A program made the position numbers and the translations under genes. Shown piece by piece: positions 35,466 through 43,932 of a stretch of 64,000 nucleotides of DNA (position 1 is its first letter; the number at the start of each line of letters is the position of its first letter). A model generated the notes under the pieces. It saw nothing but the letters and a program-made list of their open reading frames with translations, ran no database searches and was not told the origin of the DNA. The stretch spans positions 1-64,000 of the forward strand of contig NZ_JAGQBJ010000010.1 in assembly GCF_024345575.1 (NCBI RefSeq), read 5' to 3'. The stretch is from Cyanobium sp. Morenito 9A2 (GTDB taxonomy: Bacteria; Cyanobacteriota; Cyanobacteriia; PCC-6307; Cyanobiaceae).

Positions 35466-36662
35466 TTGGCCCTCTTCCCACCTTCTCCCCCCGTGAGCGA
35501 TCGACACAGGCTTCAGCTCGATCCCATCGCCACGCCCGATCGACTGTTGCTGGGACCAGGCCCCTCCAACGCTCATCCCACCGTGCTAGCGGCCCTGGCC
35601 CGCAACCCCATCGGTCATCTCGATCCGCTCTACATCGAGCTGATGGGTGAGGTGCAGGACCTGCTGCGCTACGCCTGGCAAACCGAGAACCGCCTCACCC
35701 TTCCGATGAGCGGCACCGGCAGTGCCGCCATGGAGGCCACCATGGCCAACATGATCGAACCGGGTGACAAGGTTCTGGTGGCCGTCATGGGCTACTTCGG
35801 ACTGCGCTTGGTGGACATGGCCGAGCGCTACCGGGCCGAAGTTCACACCATCGAACGCCCCTGGGGTGAAGCTTTCAGCCTGGAGGAACTCCAGGCCGCG
35901 CTCGCACTCCACCAGCCGGCGATCCTGGCGCTGGTCCATGCCGAAACATCCACCGGTGTGCTGCAGCCCATGGAGGGCATCGGCGAGCTCTGCCGTCGCC
36001 ACGGCACCCTGCTCATCCTCGACACGGTGACTTCCCTGGGGGCCGTGCCCGTCCACCTCGATGCCTGGGGCGTTGATCTGGCCTACAGCTGCAGCCAGAA
36101 GGGCCTCAGCTGCCCCCCGGGCCTCGGTCCATTCACCATGGGTCCCAGAGCCGAGGCCAAGCTCAGCGCACGCGGCGGCAAGGTGCCCAACTGGTATCTG
36201 GATGTGTCATTGCTGAACCAATACTGGGGCAGCAACAGGGTTTATCACCACACCGCCCCGGTGAACATGAACTTCGGCATGCGCGAGGCCCTGCGTCTCC
36301 TGGCCGATGAGGGCATCGAGAACGCCTGGGCCCGCCACCGTCGCAACGCCGAGCGCCTTTGGGTGGGTCTTGAGCGGCTGGGCCTGGAATTGCACGTGCC
36401 GGAATCCCTGCGTCTGCCCACCCTCACCACCGTGCGCATCCCAGAGGGTGTCGATGGCAGGGCCTTCTGCCTGCACCTGCTCAACACCCACGGCATCGAA
36501 GTTGGTGGAGGCCTTGGTGCCCTGGCCGGCAAGGTCTGGCGTATCGGCCTGATGGGCTACAACAGCACCCCAGAAAACGTGGATCTGCTGCTGGATCTGC
36601 TTGAGCGGGAACTGCCCTCCTTCAAGGCCGCTCAGCCTGCCGTTGCTGCCGTCGCCGCCTGA
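35466..36662 (+). CDS. Alanine-glyoxylate / serine-pyruvate aminotransferase family protein
   Basis: A class V PLP aminotransferase of 398 residues. LLLGPGPSNAHPTVLAAL opens the conserved region, SGTGSAAMEATMAN binds the phosphate, and SCSQKGLSCPPGLGP carries the PLP lysine (about residue 207). HAETSTGVLQPMEGI and WRIGLMGYNS are also typical. In phototrophs the enzyme removes glyoxylate from photorespiration by transamination to glycine. The TTG at 35466 has support from position, and the GTG at 35493 (VSDRHRLQLD) is an alternative. Confidence 0.92.
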   Translation: MALFPPSPPVSDRHRLQLDPIATPDRLLLGPGPSNAHPTVLAALARNPIGHLDPLYIELMGEVQDLLRYAWQTENRLTLPMSGTGSAAMEATMANMIEPGDKVLVAVMGYFGLRLVDMAERYRAEVHTIERPWGEAFSLEELQAALALHQPAILALVHAETSTGVLQPMEGIGELCRRHGTLLILDTVTSLGAVPVHLDAWGVDLAYSCSQKGLSCPPGLGPFTMGPRAEAKLSARGGKVPNWYLDVSLLNQYWGSNRVYHHTAPVNMNFGMREALRLLADEGIENAWARHRRNAERLWVGLERLGLELHVPESLRLPTLTTVRIPEGVDGRAFCLHLLNTHGIEVGGGLGALAGKVWRIGLMGYNSTPENVDLLLDLLERELPSFKAAQPAVAAVAA

Positions 36663-37146
36663 ACCAGCTCTCCAGCAGCTGGCGATTCGCCATCGCCTCC
36701 ACCGACCCCACCACCTCCATCTGATGGTGGGCGCTCGGATCGGTCGAGAGATCCAGGCAGCTGCCCAAGGCCCCACGTTTGGGGTCAGGGGCTCCAAACA
36801 CCACCCGCCCCATCCGCGCCTGCACCAGGGCACCGGCGCACATGGGGCAGGGCTCCAGGGTGACCAGCAGAGTGCAGTCGTTGAATCGCCAGTCCCCCCG
36901 CAGCCGGGCGGCCCGCAGCAGCGCCACCAGTTCAGCGTGACCAAGGGGATCAGCCTGGCGTTCGCGCCGGTTGCTGCCGAAGGCCAGGGCCTGGCCCCGG
37001 CTGTCAAGGATCACCGCCGCCACAGGAATCTCGCCACGCTCGCCGATGCGGGCGGCCAGGCGAATCAACCTTGTCATCCAGAGTCGTTGCAACGGCTCAC
37101 CCAGCGGGCAAAGAGACCGCTCAAACGTCACCGGGGCCATCCGCAT
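36622..37146 (-). CDS. tadA: tRNA-specific adenosine deaminase
   Basis: A cytidine-deaminase-fold zinc enzyme that converts A34 to inosine in the tRNA-Arg anticodon. The zinc ligands are His and Glu in DPLGHAELVALLRAA and two Cys in TLEPCPMCAGALVQARMGRVVFG. The C-terminus (MEVVGSVEAMANRQLLESWFRRRR) is as in other TadA proteins. Possible starts are 37188, 37146 and 37140; the longest would overlap the divergent decarboxylase start, so I chose 37146 (174 residues). It is convergent with the aminotransferase. Confidence 0.92.
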   Translation of the reverse strand: MRMAPVTFERSLCPLGEPLQRLWMTRLIRLAARIGERGEIPVAAVILDSRGQALAFGSNRRERQADPLGHAELVALLRAARLRGDWRFNDCTLLVTLEPCPMCAGALVQARMGRVVFGAPDPKRGALGSCLDLSTDPSAHHQMEVVGSVEAMANRQLLESWFRRRRQQRQAERP

Positions 37147-37187
37147 CAGCAGGGCTGGGGCCTCAGGTTGGCACCCGGCAGGGGACA

Positions 37188-38633
37188 ATGACCTGCCCTC
37201 CCTCCGTGTCCTTGGCCGTCACGCCCCAGTTGGAACCAGGCGGCGAGCCGCTGCCCTTTGCCGCCCCGGCCCAGCGGGATCCGGCCCTGGAGGAGTTTCT
37301 GGCCGAGGCTTCCACCCTGTTGACCCGCTGGCTGGCCACGGCGGAGCAGCGCCCGCCGCTGCCGGCCCTGAGCGTGATGCCAGCAGTGGAACCTGAGGCC
37401 TGGGGACTCAGCAGCGAGCGTTTGCTGGGGGATCTGCAGCTGGTCATGGAGGGCGCCTTCAACGCCAACCATCCCGGCGCCATCGCCCACCTCGACCCAC
37501 CACCCCTGGCAGCCTCGGTCGTGGCGGAGCTGATCTGCGCTGGCATGAACAACAACCTGCTCGCCGAGGAGCTTTCCCCCAGCCTCAGTCGCCTGGAACG
37601 CAGCCTCTGCGCTTGGCTGGCTCGTCAGCTGGGCCTCGGTGAGACCTCCGGCGGTGTGCTCGCCAGCGGCGGCAGCCTCAGCAACCTCACCGCCCTGGTG
37701 ACGGCACGCCATCGCCGGGGTCTGGCCCAAAACCCCCGGGCCGTGGTGCTGGCCAGCGCCGATGCCCACGTGTCCCTCAACAAGGCGATCGCCGTGATGG
37801 GGTTGCCACCGGAGGCGCTTGTGACCGTGCCGGTGGATGCCTGCGGCCGCCTCGATCCGACCCTGGCCGCCGATCGGCTGCGGGACCTGGAGACGGCAGG
37901 GCGGCCGGTGCTGGCCCTGGTGGCCACGGCCGGAACGACTGTGCGGGGGGCGGTGGATCCCCTGAGCGACCTGGCGGCGCTCTGCCGGCCGGCGGGGGTC
38001 TGGCTCCATGTCGATGGTGCCATCGGGGCAGTCTGCGGCCTGAGTCCGCGCCACCGCCATCGTGTCGAGGGGCTGGGGCTGGCCGATTCGATCACGATCA
38101 ACCCCCAGAAGCTGCTGGGGATCACCAAGACGTCCTCTGCCCTGTTGCTGCGCGAGCCAGAGACGCTGCCCGCGGCCTTCGGCACGGGTCTGCCCTACAT
38201 GGAGCCCAGCTGGGGCGAGGCCCATGGGGGAGAATGCGGCCTGCAGGGCACCCGTTCCGGGGAGATTCTCAAGCTTTGGCTGGGCCTGCGTCAGCTGGGG
38301 CTCGGGGGCATCGAGGCGGTGATCGATGGCGCCATCGAGCGTCGGCGTTGTCTGCAGGGTTTGCTGAATCCCCTGGCGTTGGATCTGGTCAGTGGTCCGA
38401 TGCACCTGCTCGCCTTTGCACCCACGGGCGCCGATCCCGACCAGGCCGAGCGCTGGGCACGGCACACGCGCCAACGGTTGCTGGAGCGCCATTTGATGCT
38501 TTCACGTCCCCTGTATGGCGGCCGCCATCACCTCAAGGCCGTGCTGGGCAATCCCCACACCCGCGAGGAGCATCTGGGCGCGGTGGCTGACGTCGTGAAC
38601 GCCTCGCTCGTCGATGGAGCGCTGGGGCCTTGA
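37188..38633 (+). CDS. Group II pyridoxal-phosphate-dependent decarboxylase
   Basis: A 481-residue enzyme of the glutamate / aromatic-amino-acid / diaminobutyrate decarboxylase family. AIAHLDPPPLAASVVAEL, LASGGSLSNLTALVTAR and WLHVDGAIGAVCGLSPRHRH are typical, and the PLP lysine is in SITINPQKLLGITKTSS (about residue 307). The substrate cannot be assigned; in cyanobacteria this group is annotated variously as glutamate, sulfinoalanine, aspartate or L-2,4-diaminobutyrate decarboxylase. Start ATG at 37188; GTG at 37206 is possible. It overlaps the next gene by 4 bp (TTGA). Confidence 0.85.
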   Translation: MTCPPSVSLAVTPQLEPGGEPLPFAAPAQRDPALEEFLAEASTLLTRWLATAEQRPPLPALSVMPAVEPEAWGLSSERLLGDLQLVMEGAFNANHPGAIAHLDPPPLAASVVAELICAGMNNNLLAEELSPSLSRLERSLCAWLARQLGLGETSGGVLASGGSLSNLTALVTARHRRGLAQNPRAVVLASADAHVSLNKAIAVMGLPPEALVTVPVDACGRLDPTLAADRLRDLETAGRPVLALVATAGTTVRGAVDPLSDLAALCRPAGVWLHVDGAIGAVCGLSPRHRHRVEGLGLADSITINPQKLLGITKTSSALLLREPETLPAAFGTGLPYMEPSWGEAHGGECGLQGTRSGEILKLWLGLRQLGLGGIEAVIDGAIERRRCLQGLLNPLALDLVSGPMHLLAFAPTGADPDQAERWARHTRQRLLERHLMLSRPLYGGRHHLKAVLGNPHTREEHLGAVADVVNASLVDGALGP

Positions 38634-38995
38634 CTGGCAACGACGGGAAACACAACCGGGGCTCCAGGCGGAGCCGCTGGGTGGCGATCACCACCGGCGC
38701 CCTTTCGATCCTGATCGCGGCGCTTTATCTGGTGCTGATCACGGTGCTCGATGCCCGCGGTCCCTTGCGTCCCCCTCCCCCCGAGGCCCTCGGCGCGGTG
38801 ATCCTGGACGAGGGGCCTCCGGTCGCGGCGGCAGTTGCGGATCCTTCCCCCGCTGCAGGGGCTCCACAACCCGATGGAAGGCAGCCTCCAGAAAACGCTT
38901 CAACACCGAATCCCGGCGATTCAGGTCGTATTGCCGCTGGACCACCTCCTGAAGGCCGCCGTCCCCCCAGTCCTGATCCTGCTCGAAGTAAGTGA
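38630..38995 (+). CDS. Small membrane protein, antisense-overlapping the DUF697 GTPase gene
   Basis: The first about 55 residues look real: a basic N-terminus (NRGSRRSRW), one membrane helix (ITTGALSILIAALYLVLITVL) and DARGPLRPPPPEALG, a pattern I associate with short picocyanobacterial proteins. The last 60 residues are Pro/Ala/Gly-rich and lie opposite the 3' end of the DUF697 gene over 257 bp. The start is TTG overlapping the decarboxylase stop (TTGA). Function unknown; the extent of the true C-terminus is uncertain only in evolutionary terms, since the frame itself is open to 38995. Confidence 0.6.
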   Translation: MTGNDGKHNRGSRRSRWVAITTGALSILIAALYLVLITVLDARGPLRPPPPEALGAVILDEGPPVAAAVADPSPAAGAPQPDGRQPPENASTPNPGDSGRIAAGPPPEGRRPPSPDPARSK

Positions 38996-40421
38996 TGAAG
39001 CTCAGCCCGGCGATGCGCGTCAGCCAGGCGGCCCCGACGGCCTGCAGGGCCGCACTCGCCACCAGCACAGGCAGGTTGAGGGTGAGGGCGGAGCCGATCA
39101 GGCCGAGGCCCCCTTTGATCACCCCGAGGCTCGCCAGGGTGCGGCCCACCGACACCGCCAGATCCTGAGCTGTCTGGCGCGTGAGCGTGACGCCGTAGGC
39201 CCGACCGATCTCCACCACCATCTGGGCGTTCACCGCTGCGGCGCCGAGCAGATCCAGCACCGGCAGAGGGGTCATCACCAGAACTCCCGCCCCGATCCAC
39301 ATGTAGCGATCAACGATCGACTCGGCATCGCCGTGGCGTTGGCGCGCCAGCAGCTCACGGCTGGCCTCAGAGAGCCGTCGGCTCTGCAGAAGGATGTTGT
39401 CCGCGATCAGCTCCTCGCCGTCCTGATGCAGCACCGTCGACAGCCGGCGCAGCAGCGCCTCCAGCTCTGGCTCCGGCTGGAGGGGGCGACCGCCCGGCAG
39501 CGGCACCGACTGCGGGGCGGCGCTGGCGGGCACCACATCCTCCGGATCGATCCTCCCCTGGCAGCGCCGGCGCAGCAACTCCAACAGCCTGCGCTCCTCA
39601 GCCTCCCCCCGCAGATCGCATTTGTTGAGCACCAGCAGCAGTCGCTTGCCCAGGCTGGAGAGGGCCGCGAACACGTCCATCTCCGCGGCGCGAAGATCGC
39701 CATCCACGACAAGCACCAGCAGATCCGCCAGGGTGGCCTGGGCGCGGGCGACCGTTTCCCGCGCTTGCCCTTCGCACCCGGCCTCCAGGATCCCCGGGGT
39801 ATCGATCAGCCGCAGGCCACGCTCGAGATCGCGCAGGCGCAGCCGGTAGGTGGTGCAGCCCTCGGTGGAGCCCATGGCCGCCCCCACCCGGCCCACGACT
39901 TCCTGGAGCAGGGCGCGGATCAGAGAGGTCTTGCCGGTGGAGCCGGCGCCGAACAGCACCAGCACCAGATCCCCGCGCTGCAGGTCGGCTTCGATCCTCT
40001 CCCGCTCCTGGCGCAGGGCCTGGCGTTGCACCTCGTCGCGCACCCGATCAAGCACCTGATCGATCGCCGCCAGGTTGCGGCGGGCGGCCTCCTGGCGGGA
40101 GGCTGGGGGAGCTTCCAGGACCGCGGCGGCAGCCTTGCCCTTCGACGGGCGGCTCCAACCGCTGATCCAGGGCCAGGCCAGCCGGCCCAGCAGCAGGGCG
40201 CCGCCCCCCACCACCAGCAGCAGCACCGGCCCCACCAGCCAGCTGGGCAGCAGGTAGCTGAGCTGCCAGAGCAGGTTGTTGAGCACCTGCACCACCAGAC
40301 CGACCACCACCAGCACCACCAGGGCCAGGCCCAGCAGCCACCAGAGCTTGGCCGGGGGCTTCAAAGCCGCGCGGACTGGGGCAGGCTGCCCGTGCCAGCG
40401 GCGCGGACGATGCTGCTCCAC
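38739..40421 (-). CDS. DUF697 / Era-like membrane-associated GTPase
   Basis: A 560-residue protein. Two N-terminal membrane helices (LLGLALVVLVVVGLVVQVL, GPVLLLVVGGGALLLG) precede a TRAFAC GTPase domain with P-loop LFGAGSTGKTSLIRALL (about 157-173), a DTPGI switch (LIDTPGILEAG) and LNKCDL for guanine specificity. The C-terminal DUF697 region carries further hydrophobic segments (VLVMTPLPVLDLLGAAAVNAQM in outline; GLGLIGSALTLNLPVLVASAA) and TRIAGLSFITYFEQDQDWG. Such proteins are widespread in cyanobacteria and plastids, with an undefined role. The start may be ATG 40421, or TTG 40364 overlapping the PBP stop. Its last about 85 codons overlap the small plus-strand gene. Confidence 0.85.
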   Translation of the reverse strand: MEQHRPRRWHGQPAPVRAALKPPAKLWWLLGLALVVLVVVGLVVQVLNNLLWQLSYLLPSWLVGPVLLLVVGGGALLLGRLAWPWISGWSRPSKGKAAAAVLEAPPASRQEAARRNLAAIDQVLDRVRDEVQRQALRQERERIEADLQRGDLVLVLFGAGSTGKTSLIRALLQEVVGRVGAAMGSTEGCTTYRLRLRDLERGLRLIDTPGILEAGCEGQARETVARAQATLADLLVLVVDGDLRAAEMDVFAALSSLGKRLLLVLNKCDLRGEAEERRLLELLRRRCQGRIDPEDVVPASAAPQSVPLPGGRPLQPEPELEALLRRLSTVLHQDGEELIADNILLQSRRLSEASRELLARQRHGDAESIVDRYMWIGAGVLVMTPLPVLDLLGAAAVNAQMVVEIGRAYGVTLTRQTAQDLAVSVGRTLASLGVIKGGLGLIGSALTLNLPVLVASAALQAVGAAWLTRIAGLSFITYFEQDQDWGDGGLQEVVQRQYDLNRRDSVLKRFLEAAFHRVVEPLQRGKDPQLPPRPEAPRPGSPRRGPRGEGDARDRGHRAP

Positions 40422-42568
40422 AGGCCCGCCGCCAGGGCGCTGCTGCTGGAGGTTGGAGCGTTGTCATCGTTGCCGAGCCAGATGCCGATCACCCAGTGGC
40501 GCCGGGGCTCGTAACCCACGAACAGCAGGTCGCGGGCATCGTTGGTGGTGCCTGTCTTGCCGCCCTCCTGGCCACCGAGGTAGGCGGCCGTGCCGGTGCC
40601 GCTGCGCACCACCGCCCGCAACAGCCCCTGCATCTGGCGAGCCGTTTCGGTTGTGATCACCCGCCGGCCGGCCGCGGTCGTCCGAGCGCCGCTGCGGCGG
40701 GAGGCGCGGCAGCGGGCACTTTCAAGGCCGCCGCAGGTTTCGGCATCGGTGAGTTTGCGAATCGTGGTGGGGGCATGCCAGACGCCGTCGTTGGCCACCG
40801 CCGCATAGGCAGCGGTGAGCTCGATCAAGCGCACCTCGCTCTGGCCCAGGGCCAGACCGGGCACCGGCGTCAGTGGGCTGGTGATGCCCAGATCCTGGGC
40901 CTTGCGCACCACGGCCTCGAGACCCACCCGCCGGGCCAGACGCAGGGCGGCGGTGTTGCTGCTCATCGCAAAGGCCTGGGTGAGGCTGACCCGGCCGCCG
41001 CAAGAACTGGCGAAGGCCTGACCGCCCCAGTCCAGGGGCGCGCAGCTGATCGAATCGCTGGGGCGCTGACCTCGGCCCAGCGCCGCCAGGTAGGTCATCA
41101 GCTTGAAGGTGCTGCCGGGCTGCCGCAGGGCCATGCTCGCCCGGTTGAACTGGCTGTAGCGGTAATCGCGGCCGCCGGCGATGGCCAGCACGCCGCCGTT
41201 GCGATCATCCAGCACCACCACGGCCCCCTGACTCACCCGCAGGGGCGCGGCGGCCTGCAGCTCCCTGCGCAGCTCCCGTTCCACCACGGCCTGCAGCACA
41301 GGATCCAGATACGTTTCCACCAGGAAGTTGCCTTCCGCGGCCACGTCGGCCCCGAGCAGGTTCTGCAGATCCAGGCTCACCTGGTCGGTGTAGAAGGGCG
41401 CTGGCCGGAGGCCGCTGCCGCCGCGACAGGCCTGGGGGCTCAGCTGAATCGGCTGGCGCCGGCTGCGGCGGGCCTGGTCGGCGCTGATCCGGCCGGTGTC
41501 GGCCATCTTGTTGAGCACACCGTTGCGAAAGGCCAGGGCAGCCTGGGGGTTGCTGCAGGGGTCGTTGCCATTGGGGGAGGGAAGCAAACCCACCAGCAGA
41601 GCCGCCTCCTCCAGTTGGAGCTGGCTGGCGGGACGGCCGAAGTAGGCACGGGAGGCGTCTTCGAACCCCCAGCCGACCCCCAGGTACACGCGATTGAGAT
41701 AGCTCAGCAGCAGGTCGTTCTTGCTGAAGCGGGCCTCCAACTGCAGGGCCACCAGCAGTTCCCGCCATTTGCGCTCGAGCGTTTCCCCCTGGCCCACCTG
41801 GTCGGGGTAAAGGCTGCGGGCCAACTGCTGGGTGAGGGTGCTGCCCCCCTCGAGCACCCGGCCCCCGAGCAGGTTCGCCACCAGGGCGCGGGTAGTCCCG
41901 ATCGGGTCCACGCCCGGGTGCCACCAGAAACGGCTGTCTTCGCTGGAGAGCAACGCATCCACCAGCACGCGCGGGTAATCGGAGAGCGAGGCCTTTTCCC
42001 TGTGCTGACTGGAGTCAGCGGAGCTGAGCGGTTTGTTGGTGCGGTCGTAGAGGGCCAGGGGACCGCGCACGTTGGCCAAGCTGCCGCGCACGGGCATCTG
42101 CACCAGCGAGAGGGTGAGCAAGGCCAGGCCCGTCGCCGCCACGGCGCCTAGGCCCAGGCTCAGCATCCTGGCCACCTGGGGAAGGCGTGGGGATGGCAGA
42201 CGGCGGAAGGCGACCTCAGGCAGCCCTGGTTCTTGGCTGGGTCCGAAACGCACCACGTCCCCGTCCCTGAGCAGCAACTCCGTGAGGCGGCGGCCCTGCC
42301 ACCAGAGCCCATTGGTGGAGCCGTTGTCGCGCAGGAGCCAGTGACGTCCGTGCAGCTCCAGATAGGCGTGCTGCTTGCTCACGGCCGGGTGATCGATCAC
42401 CACCTCCAGGCCCCGGTCACGGCCGATGCGGTACAGGCCACTGTGGAGCTGGAGCCGGCGGCTGCCCTGGCCAGGCACAAACACCTCCAAAACGGCACGG
42501 GCTGAGCCGGCGGCCGCCAGACCCTGAGCCGTTGGGTGGCTCACAGAATCAACGCTTGGGGGCGCCAT
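40361..42568 (-). CDS. Class A penicillin-binding protein with N-terminal FHA domain
   Basis: A 735-residue bifunctional peptidoglycan synthase. Residues about 28-115 form an FHA phosphothreonine-binding domain: YRIGRDRGLEVVID, PAVSKQHAYLELHG, LRDNGSTNGLWWQG. One membrane helix follows (about 138-158). The glycosyltransferase (GT51) domain has LLSSEDSRFWWHPGVDP with the catalytic Glu and GGSTLTQQLARSLYP. The transpeptidase has the SxxK box in QPGSTFKLMTYLA, SSN in AFAMSSNTAALRL, and KTGTTNDARDL. FHA fusion suggests control by Ser/Thr phosphorylation. Its start overlaps lspA by 20 bp. Confidence 0.94.
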   Translation of the reverse strand: MAPPSVDSVSHPTAQGLAAAGSARAVLEVFVPGQGSRRLQLHSGLYRIGRDRGLEVVIDHPAVSKQHAYLELHGRHWLLRDNGSTNGLWWQGRRLTELLLRDGDVVRFGPSQEPGLPEVAFRRLPSPRLPQVARMLSLGLGAVAATGLALLTLSLVQMPVRGSLANVRGPLALYDRTNKPLSSADSSQHREKASLSDYPRVLVDALLSSEDSRFWWHPGVDPIGTTRALVANLLGGRVLEGGSTLTQQLARSLYPDQVGQGETLERKWRELLVALQLEARFSKNDLLLSYLNRVYLGVGWGFEDASRAYFGRPASQLQLEEAALLVGLLPSPNGNDPCSNPQAALAFRNGVLNKMADTGRISADQARRSRRQPIQLSPQACRGGSGLRPAPFYTDQVSLDLQNLLGADVAAEGNFLVETYLDPVLQAVVERELRRELQAAAPLRVSQGAVVVLDDRNGGVLAIAGGRDYRYSQFNRASMALRQPGSTFKLMTYLAALGRGQRPSDSISCAPLDWGGQAFASSCGGRVSLTQAFAMSSNTAALRLARRVGLEAVVRKAQDLGITSPLTPVPGLALGQSEVRLIELTAAYAAVANDGVWHAPTTIRKLTDAETCGGLESARCRASRRSGARTTAAGRRVITTETARQMQGLLRAVVRSGTGTAAYLGGQEGGKTGTTNDARDLLFVGYEPRRHWVIGIWLGNDDNAPTSSSSALAAGLWSSIVRAAGTGSLPQSARL

Positions 42569-43025
42569 GGGGTCGGATCAGATCAACCAGGAGGAACAGC
42601 ACGGCGAGGTTGATTGCCACATCAGCCCCATTGAAAATTGGGAAGTCGATGGGCACCAGTTCCAGAAAATCGATCACGCTGCCGTGGCGCCAGCGGTCGA
42701 GGCCGTTGCCGATCGTTCCGCCCAGCAGCATCGCGACCCCCCATCCCTGCCAGAACCGTAGGGGGCCACTGCGCAGCAACCAGATCAGGACCCCCAGGGC
42801 CACCAGCAGCGAAACCAGTGCCAGCAGGGGGGTGGCGTTGGTGAAAAGACTGAAGGCGGCACCGGTGTTGAAGACCAAGCGGCGCTGCAGCAGACCGGGC
42901 AGCAGCGGCAGGGCCACCCCCGGGGTCAGATGCTGGAGTGCGAGGGCTTTGGTGAGCTGGTCGAGACCCACGACGGCCGCCGCCACCACAAGCACCCCCC
43001 CGCGTTGGCGTTGTTGGGAGCTCAT
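42549..43025 (-). CDS. lspA: Lipoprotein signal peptidase
   Basis: Signal peptidase II removes prolipoprotein signal peptides before the lipidated Cys. The 158-residue protein has four membrane helices and the catalytic Asp pair in GGTIGNGLDRWRHGSVIDFLE (outline, first Asp about residue 107) and IFNGADVAINLAVLFLL (second, about 136). FNTGAAFSLF is the other conserved element. The ATG at 43025 is chosen; it overlaps the bioY stop by 4 bp, so bioY-lspA-PBP are likely one transcript. It would process the lipoprotein encoded at 11713. Confidence 0.95.
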   Translation of the reverse strand: MSSQQRQRGGVLVVAAAVVGLDQLTKALALQHLTPGVALPLLPGLLQRRLVFNTGAAFSLFTNATPLLALVSLLVALGVLIWLLRSGPLRFWQGWGVAMLLGGTIGNGLDRWRHGSVIDFLELVPIDFPIFNGADVAINLAVLFLLVDLIRPHGAPKR

Positions 43026-43600
43026 CGGCGTTCGATCAACAGCAACCGCCTGAGGGGCACGGCGAGCACAGCCACCGCGCAACAGAGCAGCAACTGGGGA
43101 AGGAGGGGCCCCAGGCTGTAGCTCAGCAGCAACTGCGGCAATCCTGTCCCCCAGCGACCGGCCAGGCTGCCCAGGAGGAGGTTCACCGTGCCACAGAGCT
43201 GCAGCACCACCAAGCCGATGACGGCGGCCCCCGCTAGGGCAAGGGGATCATCCATGCCCTCTTGACGGGCCAGACGACCGGTGACCCAGGCGGCGGGCAA
43301 GAACCCCGCCAGGTAGCCGAAGCCTGGATCAAGCAGGTAGGCGGTGCCACCTCCGCCGTGGAAGACCGGCAGTTCGAACAGCCCAACCGACAGGTAGGCC
43401 ACGGCCGCCAGCATCGCGCCTCGGGGGCCGCACACCAGTGCCGTCAGCAGCAGGGCGGGCACCTGCAGGGTGATCGGCAAGGCAATCAGGGCAACCCCTC
43501 CCGTGCTGCCGGGGCCGGGGACGGCGGCCTGGATCAGGCCGCCGATCACGATCAACAACAGGCCGGCGACGGCGCCGCTCCAGGTGGCGAGAGCCCGCAA
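43022..43600 (-). CDS. bioY: BioY family biotin transporter
   Basis: A 192-residue membrane protein with about six helices. LIALPITLQVPALLLTALVCGPRGAMLAAVAYLSVGLFELPVF in outline and GGGTAYLLDPGFGYLAGFLPAAWVTG are the conserved BioY regions for biotin capture. BioY can act alone or with the ECF energising module; no ECF ATPase is nearby. The start is TTG at 43600. The DUF3148 gene is divergent, 71 bp away. Confidence 0.93.
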   Translation of the reverse strand: MRALATWSGAVAGLLLIVIGGLIQAAVPGPGSTGGVALIALPITLQVPALLLTALVCGPRGAMLAAVAYLSVGLFELPVFHGGGGTAYLLDPGFGYLAGFLPAAWVTGRLARQEGMDDPLALAGAAVIGLVVLQLCGTVNLLLGSLAGRWGTGLPQLLLSYSLGPLLPQLLLCCAVAVLAVPLRRLLLIERR

Positions 43601-43671
43601 ACAAACCAGGGGATGCAGCCCCCATCCTGCAGTAAGTAGGTTCGGCTGAACAGGTGGTTCGCCCCGTCACC

Positions 43672-43932
43672 ATGGTCGATTCCCCATCCGGAACACCCAC
43701 CTTCGCCATTGGAGATGGGGTGCGGCTGACGAGCACCCCGGCGTACCTCAAGAGCGCCGATCCCATGCCGATGCTGCGGCCGGCTGATCTGATTGATCCC
43801 GAAGAGGTCGGCCAGGTGGTCGGGCAGCGGACCAGGGGTCTGCTGACCGTGCGCTTTCGCCGCGGTGCCTTTTTGCTGGAGTCGTCCCAGCTGGAGGCCC
43901 TCAGCGGTCCACCCCCAGCGGCCCTGAGCTGA
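43672..43932 (+). CDS. DUF3148 / SipA-like regulatory protein
   Basis: An 86-residue protein. TFAIGDGVRLTSTPAYLKSAD leads to PMPMLRPADLI and LLTVRFRRGAFLLESSQLE, matching the DUF3148 family. SipA of this family binds the histidine kinase NblS and affects its activity in unicellular cyanobacteria; the same role is inferred here. The ATG at 43672 is chosen over the GTG at 43654. The 3' end overlaps the convergent M16 gene by 32 bp. Confidence 0.85.
   Translation: MVDSPSGTPTFAIGDGVRLTSTPAYLKSADPMPMLRPADLIDPEEVGQVVGQRTRGLLTVRFRRGAFLLESSQLEALSGPPPAALS

Noticed and set aside
38835-42151. Long plus-strand frames opposite the DUF697 GTPase and the PBP genes
   Set aside because: Both real genes have clear catalytic motifs on the minus strand; the plus-strand translations are Gln/His/Arg-rich shadows.
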